From: Ashinkailepas kermadecensis
Lineage: Eukaryota > Arthropoda > Thecostraca > Neolepadidae
Length of the DNA stretch: 64,000 nucleotides
Reading direction: 5' to 3'
Assembly (NCBI GenBank): GCA_034440615.1
Contig: JAOTOM010004788.1
Coordinates: 407,528-471,527 of the forward strand
How positions within the stretch are numbered: the first letter of the stretch is position 1; every line of letters begins with the position of its first letter. The translations under genes and the position numbers were made by a program. This document shows, in pieces, positions 40,101 through 52,100 of this stretch. Below the pieces are notes generated by a model. It was given only the letters and a program-made list of their open reading frames with translations, was not told the DNA's origin and ran no database searches.

Positions 40101-43100
40101 GAACAGTCGTCTGCAATGTATGCTGTTTGCATTTAATTTGCAAATGCATTTTCATGAATGCAATCTGACAGGACTATGCCTATTGCCGGTGAGGCCGTGT
40201 GGCCTGAAGTGGGAACAGTCGTCTACAATGTATGTTGTTTGTTTTTCATTTGCAAATGCTATTAATGTATGCAATGTTCCAGGAGCTGCCTATATGCCCT
40301 TGTCATTCGCAGGTCGTGATGACACGGGCGGCTTTATCGTGCGCAGCAAAAAAGCACGTGGTATAGTGTGCTGTGGATAGGCGTGACTGAGGGTACACCC
40401 CTTGCCAGAAGTTTGTGCAGAGTAGTCTTGATTAGGCCATGTCAGGTCATTGAATCATGACGTCATTTATGGATAAATGCTTACTACATTTCTATTGAAA
40501 ACGCACTTCTTTCCCTTTGCTGCAATAAACATACTCTAAACCCCTGATAACCCCAAAGTCATTGCCAGATTTCTGCAAGTTATTGCATATCACGCTTCGT
40601 GTGACTGGCGAGGGCTTGGCCTCGAATAACATTCAAATCATGCTCTCAGTGGAGTCAAGTAAGATGTCGTTCGATTTGTAGATAAATACCTGAGGTGCAC
40701 TTTGTGGCTTACTTTGCCACTCTCCTCAAACCTCTAATGGTAGAAGACGCTGTTGAAGTTTCGATACCCGATTATTGAAGATATTTGTATTTGATATTGG
40801 GCCTATTTGAGCATGCTTACTGGGATGGGGGTTCCCTTACCCTCAGCGATCCGCACATTTCTTTATTTTTAGGGGCAAACTTGCAGATCACGTCCAAATT
40901 TTTCACTTCGTGCATAGTTTGTCGCCGCTGTCACCCCTGGTGAAATTGTCCTACAATGTGCCCTGCTTTGCCTGTCTTGGTCAGTCACTGATAGACTGAG
41001 AGCATTGTCCCTAGGTTCGATCTCAATTCGGGGCGAAATGGCGAGGGGTGGTCCATCGCCCTCCAATGGCAAGACAACATGTATTCGGCCGGCTGGACTT
41101 AATGCAATGCAACTGCAGCGATGGTAAAATGTGTGGCGATTTGGAAGGGGAGAGGAAGGGGGAGGAGAGGAGAGAATATCACGTTCACAATTAACCATTA
41201 TTTCATACCCTGACGCTGAGCACTCACGGATGGAAATGCTGAACGATCAAAGCATTGGCTAAAACATGCCAAATAGTGTCAATGTTTGCTTCTGACTGTC
41301 CATCAAGCAGACACTGACGCGGAGACAGTTTCGTATATTTACGTCCTTATGATGTTCGCAGCCACTGGAAAGCTGGCTCACGTTACTGCGTCGGTCCCCA
41401 GATAGTTTCCGCGTGCCGCTGTGTTTCCGTGACGCCATTGTTGTGCCACCGCCCGGACCCGTCGTTGCAGGCCCGTGCTCGTGATCTGCCCGTCACGGGC
41501 CAGCGAGCCATGTATGGCGGCCATGTCATGGATGACGCGTGCTCTGTCAGCCGGAACAAGCAGGATCGGACACCGATCACCATGGCAACGGACTCGGCAT
41601 CCGTCGCGCACAAACACATGCCCGACATTTTGGCGTTGGCGAGTGGAGGTGGGCGGTCGCTGCGACGAGTCCAGTCCGTGTTCGGCAACACCGTGTTGTC
41701 ACCGAAGAGAGACCGAGGAACGACCGGCTGGCGTTTATCAGCATCCCATCTTCCAGCGCATCGGAGAAGCCCGGCGTTTTGCATGACCGGTTGAGACACG
41801 ACCGAAGCGCATTTGGACTGCTTGGTGCATGCACCTCCACACGACAACGTTCTGGTGACAGACGATGACGGACGGTGACAGATGGCAGCGGGAAAATCAA
41901 GTTGTGAAAGCATACCGCTTGGCTCCTGGCCAGACAATATCCATTGGACGTCTTGGTGCGGCCTCCGGGTGGTGAAGGCCAAGAGGTGGTAGGATGGCGA
42001 TGCGACAGCACGGACGACGGGCATGTCTCGCAGCTCTCCTCGGCCGATTGCAGGGACTCGTGTATTGTCAACGCCAACGGTCTGGGAAAGTCAGGGCTAT
42101 GCCAGTATGAAGCCCGGTTTATACCGCCACCGGACCGGAAAAGGGCCGGTCCGGCTGCCGGACCGCACACTGCTTAGCAGGCTTCCGTCGGCTCCACCCC
42201 CCCCCCCCCCCGCGTGATTCGCGCCCGGCCGACTCTGCCGTCACGTCACATGCGCATGGACAGCACGATCGTTACCGCTGCACTTTAAAAGACGGTTATT
42301 TCGCTTTTATTGGTGGCAACTGACAGTTAAGGAACTGCAACACTAGGCAAAGTGATTTGGCACGCAAGTTCTGTTCGACAAAAAGTTGGCTAATGCTGGA
42401 CGCTGGGAACGAAGATATCAAGGAGGAAGTAGAAGAGTGTACTGTAACTGTTACTACCTGAGCATAACGGTTAACTATGCAAGCTCAAATTTAACTTACG
42501 GAAATGTCGCATCTTCAAACTGCAACTACAGCATGTACTGCATGGTCAATTGAGCAACTATAGTATGTAGTTGAAACTGCAACTAAAACATTGAAGCTAC
42601 ATATTGAATTGAGGACGTTGACATACATTCAGAACCGCAGGACCTATTTACGACCGGAATAATGTGGACAGGGGCAGAACTTTATTAAAATTATGGGGCG
42701 GGGACCCAATGCATGGAGGAAATTGGAGCATCGAAGCGTTTATTTTTGCGGGGAGGACTCCATGCTGTTCCACACTAAGGCTGTAATTATTGGTGGGGGG
42801 GGGCACGCTAGCTTTGAAGGGGCCCGCCCTCCCCCAAAAGTATTCGAAGTTCCACCCTTGACTGTGGACACTTCGTGGTTGGACACTTCCCTCGTTCTAA
42901 TCAAAGCCCCAGATATGGCCATCCGGCTCAGTGATGGTGTTCAAGATTTCCGTTCCTTAACGTTACATGGTCATCGCGTGCCAGTGGCTGGTATGGGGGG
43001 GGATGCACGGACGGGCCCGTATTTGATGACTTTTCATGGGTATTTTTCTGGTTTCCGTCCCTGTTATGACTAAATGAAGCATATGTTGCTATGATTATGT

Positions 43101-46100
43101 AATGTATAAAAATCCGACATCCATGGTCACACGGTCAACCGACAGAGGCTGGGAAGCACGTCCCGCTGGGAAGTACGTCGGGCACCCGCTGCAATCCTAT
43201 GTGCATTGTACATTGTTAGCAGAGGCGCAGCCAAAGGGGGCGGGGCCCGTCCTCCACCCTTAGCACTCCACAATACACCAGATGGAACGAGACATGTTGA
43301 GATTTTGACCGCACAAAAACCTAAATTTTTGTCCACTTCCCCTTTACCAGCCGCCCCCTTTGACAATGGCCGATTTCGCCTACCTGCAGAGCCGGTTCCT
43401 GCTGAACGGCGGCCGCAGCTCGAGCGAGTACCTGTGGTGGGTGCCGCTGACTTACACCAGCAGAGACGAGGCGAACTTCAACAACACCCGCCCCTCCAGC
43501 TGGATGAAGAAAGAGCGCCAGATGAAACTCAACGGTGCGTGATACACCAACACCAGGTGTGACTCACTAACACGGATAAGCAGACCACTTCGGGCTGAGA
43601 CTGAAGTGCCACCGATGTCTTCCTCCGAGGTCAGTCAGGAAGAATCGTCGCTGTTGTTGCCGTAAGATGGGCGCGGCGTGGTAACACAGGGGAGGGGGGG
43701 TACCAAGAAGACCACTTCGACGCACGACTGCGTTGGCTACATGACGCGCCAACTTTCACGCGCCGATAGGTTGTGGGTGAAGAGAAGCTGCCGGTGAAAC
43801 TCGAACCCGCAATCTTTTGGTTGGAGGATGAACATACTACCCAGGGGTAGTATGAGGATGAACATACTGCCCAGGGGTAGTATGAGGATGAACATACTCC
43901 CCAGGGGTAGTATGAGGATGAACATACTGTCCAGTTACCAGTTACCAATATATTCGAAAATGGTCCAACATGTTGCGGCTTTTCACATTTTCACGTCAGA
44001 TGTGTAAAACATTGTGATATAAAATAAACACGGCTAAAAGTGGTCTAAAATAAGCACGGCTATACGTGGCAGTTCATTAGCATTCTCAATGGCGCACATA
44101 CATACATCAATCCATTGGACCAGCGCGCCCTTTCATTTCGTCGACGGTCGTCCATCCTACTATAGAAAAGCACACGACTGATCAGTATATAACAGTGCAT
44201 CAGTACGTAGCTACATTTATCTACCATCGCTTTCCTACGATTTTCTATAACTGAGGTAAAAGCTCACTTGAAGAAATCACCGAAAATCACAGAAAATCAC
44301 GCAACAGACGCAATGAAATCACGTATCATCTACGGATCGTAACGCGTCCCGAAGCGCTGTCCTAAAAGTCGGGTCACAGGGTTCAACGCCTATTGAATTG
44401 AATTGAGGGGGTCCAGGGGTAGTATGAGGATGAACATACTACCCAGGGGTAGTATGAGGATGAACATACTACCCAGGGGTAGTATGAGGATGAACATACT
44501 GCCCAGGGGTAGTATGAGGATGAACATACTGCCCAGGGGTAGATGAGGATGAACATACTACCCAAGGGTAGTATGAGGATGAACATACTACCCAGGGGTA
44601 GTATGAGGATGAACATACTACCCAGGGGTAGTATGAGGATGAACATACTACCCAGGGGTAGTATGAGGATGAACATACTACCCAGGGGTAGTATGAGGAT
44701 GAACATACTGTCCAGGGGTAGTATGAGGATGAACATACTACCCAGGGGTAGTATGAGGATGAACATACTACCCAGGGGTAGTATGAGGATGAACATACTG
44801 CCCAGGGGTAGTATGAGGATGAACATACTGCCCAGGGGTAGTATGAGGATGAACATACTGTCCAGGGGTAGTATGAGGATGAGCATACTACCCAGGGGTA
44901 GTATGAGGATGAACATACTACCCAGGGGTAGTATGAGGATGAACATACTGCCCAGGGGTAGTATGAGGATGAACATACTGCCCAGGGGTAGTATGAGGAT
45001 GAACATACTGTCCAGGGGTAGTATGTTCATCCCATCCAGTCCAGGGCTGGACTATATTATCATCTATTGGCGCTTCATAGAGAGAATGGACAACGACTGC
45101 AAGTCCGTTTCCGTCTCAAAGCCACTGATCGTGCCATCGCCTGGGTATCATGGATGCTGCATCGTAGGCTGCGACGCAGCCAGCGTATGGCCATGTGTTT
45201 TGCATAGACGGTGATGAACCAACACATATACTAGTTGATGGTTTTTATTGGCCAGAACCAATTAGGGAAAGCAAGGTCTATATTATCTACATGCTCCTTC
45301 TATGCTATGCATACGTCACTCTAAGCCATACGTATTGGGTTTAATTTATATTCTTGTCCACAAGTATTATCATCTTCGTTCACAAAATGTAACTCCACGG
45401 GTAAAACCAACAACACACACCGCTGTTTTCCCCAGAAGCCCTACATTGCCTTCTGGTTGCGGTAGCTATGCTGAGGAACAGCGTGCTCCCAAATAAGCAC
45501 TGGTATATTTGAAGTTAAAAGCACCCTCAAACCACGGCACACATAACATATCTGCCGTGGAATTCGCGGTTTCATGGACCATGTGTTCAAATCAACAGTT
45601 ACTAATTACTCTATGCAGCAGTACCGTGCCTGCCATGCTTACTAACATCAAAACAAATACGTTCGTTCCATTTTTGAAGGCATTTATTAACTATTGGCAG
45701 CAGTCAACATCGTATGCATGCATTCTACTTGTCCTTGACTGAGTGACCGATCAGCACGGTGTATGCTGACCAGTGGGTCATCTTCAACATCCAGGAGGTG
45801 GGATACTACAAGGTCAACTACGACGCACAGAACTGGGCACTCATCATTCGCCAGCTGTCTCAGGGCCACAAGGCCATCCCCACCAGGTGGTGGGTGGCGC
45901 TATATGCCCAGTATACCCACGTCGATGTCTGCATATAGTCCCGGCGGTGAGTCGTGCTGCGTGCCAAGTACACCCATGCCGATGTCTGCATAGCTCCGGT
46001 GGTTGTGGTGCTGTGTGCCTTCAGTACTGAACACGCCGATGCATGTATGGTCCCGGCGGTGGTGGTGCCGAGTACTCGGTGTACAATATGCTGGTGACCT

Positions 46101-49100
46101 GTCTGCAGATATGCCACCGGATGACCAGTGGGTCATCTTCAACATGCAGGAGGTGGGATACTACAAGGTCAACTACGACGCACAGAACTGGGCACTCATC
46201 ATTCGCCAGCTGTCGCAGGACCACAAGGCCATCCACACCATCAACAGGGCGCAGGTGGGTGCTCAACAGGGAAGAGGTGGGTGCTCAACAGGGAGGTGAG
46301 TGGTCATCAACAGGGCGCAGGTGGGTGCTCAACAGGGAAGAGGTGGGTGCTCAACAGGGAAGAGGTGGGTGCTCAACAGGGAGGTGAGTGGTCATCAACA
46401 GGGCGCAGGTGGGTGCTCAACAGGGAAGAGGTGGATGCTCAACAGGGAGGTGGTGGGTGCTCAACAGGGAGGTGGGTGGTCATCAACAGGGAGGAGGTGG
46501 GTGCTCAACAGGGAGGAGGTGAGTGCTCATCAACAGGGATGAGGTGGGTGGTCATCAACAGGGATGAGGAGGGTGCTCATCAACAGGGATGAGGTGGGTG
46601 CTCATCAACAAGGAGATTGGTGCTCAACAGGGAGCAAGCGGGTGCCCACGCCTCCGGCCATAAAGAGGGTGAAGAGAGACTGGTCTCGGTGGCCCTGTTT
46701 GTACCGGATCACTGCTACATTTTCCGGAATCCCAACATCAAAACGTACATGTGTTAAAGGGGAGCATATTATCACCAGCGCGTGTGATACGGTCTAGAGC
46801 CACGTAACAAGCCATGCAGAACATCTGCCTGTACCTGTCCACAGTCCGAGACAGACAAAGAGGGTCGAACAGACGGTGATTCACAGCCATGATTAGTACT
46901 GGTAGCCGCCAGGGCGAGTCCCGAGCGAGTCCAGTCGTGTGTATGCGGTGCGCAAGTCCAGCTGAACCAGCCCAACCCGGCTCGGCCCGACCGTCATTAC
47001 TTTGAAGCCGTACTCCTTGTTTTTGTCGGTGTTCGCGTTATGGGTAATTTAGCCCTGCAGTGTCAGATGTGCTCAATTGTTTGCAGTGTCAGTTTGATCT
47101 TTACCAAATCTTATCCTCATATTATTCGTAAAGCTAGCTTGATACACCAACACGGGGGAGGGTGCCAAGCAGACCACTTAATATTCTTTGAAATAAAGAG
47201 GTTCACGGCCGATTTTCACTGACTGGCAACTTTCAAGTGATTAAGGGCAATGCAACATTTATAGTTATAATTGCCACACTCTGAGTCAGATCTGCTCTTT
47301 TCGTTTTGACGTTCGCCAAGTCTCGTCACAATATTTATCTTGAAGTGCTCTCAATCTTTGTTCGAAGAAAGGGTTGGCGTCGATATTCGGCCGCGCGCGC
47401 AGCTAACCGTATGTCTCACCACAGCCGGCGCAGCTAACCGTATGTCTCACCACAGCCGGCGCAGCTAACCGTATGTCTCACCACAGCCGGCGAAGCTAAC
47501 CGTATGTCACCACAGCCGGCGCAGCTAACCGTATGTCACCACAGCCGGCGCAGCTAACCGTATGTCTCACCACAGCCGGCGCTCGCAGCTAACCGTATGT
47601 CTCACTACAGCCGGCGCAGCTAACCGTATGTCTCACCACAGCTAACCGTATGTCTCACCACAGCTAACCGTATGTCTCACCACAGCTAACCGTATGTCAC
47701 CACAGCCGGCGCTCGCCACCAGTCCTCAATGGCAGATGGGTAGTCGTAGGTTTGTATCCCGGGGCCAGAGTTGTATGGAGTTCACTCCCAGGGAGGGATG
47801 ACTATTTTAGTTTTTTTTTATTTGCAATTAAATTTGATCAATGCATCACATCCAAACCTTTAAAACAACGATACAAATACGAAGACGTGAGCATCTCCTG
47901 TCCACGCGGATGTACAACGTGCTGCCACCTGTTAAAGAGGGCAGCACCGTACATAGCTGATTCTCGTGAGTAAGTGAAACGTTAAAACTGAATATTGGTG
48001 GTTCTGCGGTAGCTCACGGCGTGAGACCAAAAACGCCATCTTCTATGGCATTTTCATGAGAGCCGGACCGGTAACCTTGAGGGACGTCAGGAACAATCAA
48101 ATTAACTCACGAACCTAGCCTATGCAATTTCCAGGAAGAATGTTTACTGAAAACAATTATATTGCATTTCGGTTCATGTTCCCAATATCTCGCGTCACTC
48201 TGTGAGCTGTGCAGCGACTGTACGACCTGCTGCCTGGAAACACTGCAAACTGTACAATGACGTGGGGAGCAACATTCCACAACCCCCTCCCGTGTCTATC
48301 GATGGATAACCTTTATATTCGGCAATCTATGCAGGGCTCAAGACTACAAAATGTGAGTTTGATAACGGGAAGCAGAACGTGCGAGTGATTCGAGTAGCGC
48401 CTGAGCCCTCCGTGGTCTCCTGTTGTCGCCAGCTGATCGACGACGCCATGGACCTGGCACGCTCCGGCCAGCTCGGCTACGACACCGCCCTCTCCGTGAT
48501 GGGCTACCTGAGCGCCGAGCAGGACTACCTGCCCTGGGACACCACCTTCAACAACCTGGCGTTCGTCAACACGCAGCTGAAACGTACAGCCGGCTACGGC
48601 GCCTTCAAGGTGATGCTGCTGCCCGGTGCGGGACGACACGCAGTGAGGTATTGCGCTGAGTGATGGCCGAATTTGTGCCGGGGTATTGACACATTGCGGT
48701 AGTGGTGTTGAAATCGTCTTTCACCGTCCACTTGGACAATGTCTACCCTCGGCGAACAGCCCGACAAATAATGCACCTTGCACCCTGCAGCATGCAAATG
48801 TCTTCTACATGCAAATCGCAAGACATTGAGGCTAAAGATCAGAATTCGAACTTTTGTTCAGGGCAAAGCTCAGATTCCCTTTCTGGTCTCGGCACTCTTT
48901 GCTCGGTATGCGTAAATTACGGACACTGCATAGACATATCTGAACTACAGGCGGCTAGACCACGATACCAGTAGCACCGCCGGCTACAGCCCTGCCCCCA
49001 GCCGGCCCGATGATTGCCACACACATCTCGGCGTGTGCCAGGTCTATTGACGCACACCTCGCACGGCAGCGGTTCATCCTGAAGCTGATCCAGCCGCTGT

Positions 49101-52100
49101 ACGACCGCGTCGGCTTCGACGAGCGCGCCGACGACTCGCACCTAGACCAGTTCACGCGCATCAACGTGCTGAACTGGGCGTGCGTGATCGGCCAGCCTGA
49201 CTGCATCCGACGGTCGGTGGAGAAGTTCAGCCAGTGGATGGCCGACCCAGACAACGACAGGTGAGGACCGGCTGGTGCTCGTGACGCCACTGCTGGTCCA
49301 ATGTTCCAGTCAGTGCATGACCGACCCGGACAACGACAGGTGAGGACCGGCCAGTGCACGTGGCGCCACCACTGCTTCAATAGTTCAGTCTGTGGATTGT
49401 CGGCCCGGACCACAGGTAGGGAACGGCCAGTACTCGTGACGCCACTACTGGTCCAATGCTCCGGCCGCAAACTGGCGTGCCTCCTAATCATCAGGAAATA
49501 TGGCCATGTTCGTGCAGCCTGTGTACTGTAACGAGACGATTTCCGAACGTCTCGCTTACAATTGTAGCTAGGTGTTGTGCAAGTCTTTTACTTCTAACGA
49601 ATTAAGCAGGAATTACCAGGACGTGGTGCGAACACGAATACCACATTGTACATGACCCAAGTTGAGTGTTAAACAGTGTCTCCTGGGAACGACACCTCTG
49701 CACCAGTTACATCCAGGATCACCTGGCCCTATATAATCACCCGACTTGTGCTGCCACCTGGTGACGACCTTCGGCCCAGTCAAGACCAGAATCATCTGAC
49801 CCTAGAGCACTCACTCGTACTGCCATCTGGCTGACGGCTGTACGGTGACCTCGCCTCAGGATAATCCCGGCCAACCTGAAGTCGCGGGTCTACTGTACGG
49901 CCATCCAAGAGGGTGGCGAAGACGAGTGGGAGTTCGCTTGGGGTCGGTACCAGGCGTCGAACGTGGCATCGGAAAAGTCGCGTCTGCTATCGGCGCTCGG
50001 CTGTACCAGACACATCTGGATCCTGAGCAGGTTCGCCTACCATACACACATACCATACACACATACCATACACTCGACTGTTCCAGACATATCTGGATCC
50101 TGAGCAGGTTCGCCTACCATACACACATACGATACACTCGGCTGTTCCAGACATATCTGGATCCTGAGCAGGTTCGCCTACCATACACACATACCATACA
50201 CACATACCATACACACATACCGTACACACATACCATGTACACATGCCATGTACACATACCATACACACATACCATACACACATACCACACACTTGGCTGC
50301 ATCAGACACATCTGGATCCTGAGCAGGTTCGCCTGCCATACACACATACCATACACACATACCATATACACATACCATACACACATACTATACACACATA
50401 CCATACACACATACATGGACAGAGTCGCCACTGCCGCGGATGAATCAACCAATTGGCCTGCACGCTTGCCTGTCAATTCGACCTGTCATTGCAAGGATGT
50501 CCTACTTGGCATGCTCTTGTACACGTCAACATTAATCCCCACAGATATTGGGCATGCTAAGTTCATTCATTCTTCAGAAGTCCCATGTGTGTCGTGTTAG
50601 CTAAGCAAACATAGATATTAAAGGAAATACGCACCCTCAACTCCACCGATAACGGAACTCATGCTGACATGGGCGGAATTTGGTTGCATCTATTTGGCTG
50701 GTACAGTGCATGCACGAGCTATGGGGCTCCGCTATATTAGGAAAGACGACGTAATACAATCCCGTGCCAGAAATACACTTGGATGGCACCAAGCTATCCA
50801 TTGCGTCTCGTAGTTGCAACGACTTTATGTGACTACGTATCCCAAGTACGCACACACCAACGACTTTATGTGACTACGTATCCCAAGTACGCACACACCA
50901 ACGACTTTATGTGACTACGTATCCCAAGTACGCACACACCAACGACTTTATGTGACTACGTATCCCAAGTACGCACACACAGTTGGAGAGTGAAAGGGCC
51001 GAAGCTAACCTAATCGCGCGCTTGGCAGATACCTGAACTGGACGCTGACACCGGAGTCGGGCATTCGGGTACAGGACGGCTCGCAAGTGTTCTCCTCCGT
51101 ATCAGGAAACTCGGTGGGACGCTATCTCGCCTGGGACTTCCTGCGTAATAACCTCAAGGCCATCATTAAAATGTGAGCAACTGTGCGAACTGCGTTTCTT
51201 TTCCATGCTTAGGAAGCGAAAGAAAACCCGCTACAGACCATGGACAAGTTGTTACAATGGCTCTAGCTTCGCCAAAATACTCCAAAGATACATTTTCGGT
51301 TTTTGAAGCGATTTTAATACCATCGCTTAAAATGATCTGCATTTCAAGATCGGATATTTCTGAAGAATGCAGAGCTCAGTGTGACGCAAGGGTGTAACTG
51401 AATATCTCTTGAAGTTCATATGCATAGTTTATGCACCCACAAACCTGTCATGTACACACATAAAGGTACATTATATGCTGTGTCCACTATTAATTTGTGT
51501 ACAGTTTTCGTGTGTAGAATAGAGAGCGATGACGCTATCAAAGCTGAATCTATCCCTAGGCAGCAGAAACCCTTTAATTACTGTACAGATGCTGCATGAT
51601 ATTGATCTTATTGGGGTTGTAGCAAAATGTTTACTGTCAATCTCCGATCATATACTTATATATGCTCCGCTGAATATGTCAAGATGAAATGACGCATCAA
51701 ATGGCGAATGGCACAAGTACGTGAGCGAGGACTGGGTGAGCGTGGGGAAGTATTATGAAAAAGTGAAATGTGCGCCCAGTGATTGATTTTCAGGAAAAAT
51801 AAATGCGTCATTGTGTAACACAGAAATAACGTGATAATCATGGGGAAGAAATTTCCACAGCAGCTAACTAGTTCGAAAGCATTTTGAAATGTTCATCTCG
51901 GAACTGCTATCACAATTAGCTAGCATGTGAGTGTCACCCTGGATAGCCACTAGCATGTGAGTGTCACCCTGGATAGCCACTTGATGGCGACTGTGAGTGT
52001 CACCCTGGATAGCCACTAGCATGTGAGTGTCACCCTGGAGAGCCACTTGATGGCGACTGCAATCGGGTGGCAAAATCCTATGCTTTTGTTTTGTTGCATG

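Noticed and set aside
41377..42177. Possible Tc1-like transposase on the minus strand
   Set aside because: The layout of overlapping frames looked suggestive but none showed the conserved DDE-type blocks.
44383..45214. 215- and 223-codon frames of [10 protein letters not shown] or [10 protein letters not shown] repeats
   Set aside because: The 30-bp palindromic unit is divisible by three and lacks stops on both strands; no evidence of expression.
45755..45890. Mutually exclusive alternative exon 10
   Set aside because: No in-phase acceptor, and its 3' border leaves phase 2 where exon 11 requires phase 0; a duplicate or poison exon is more likely.
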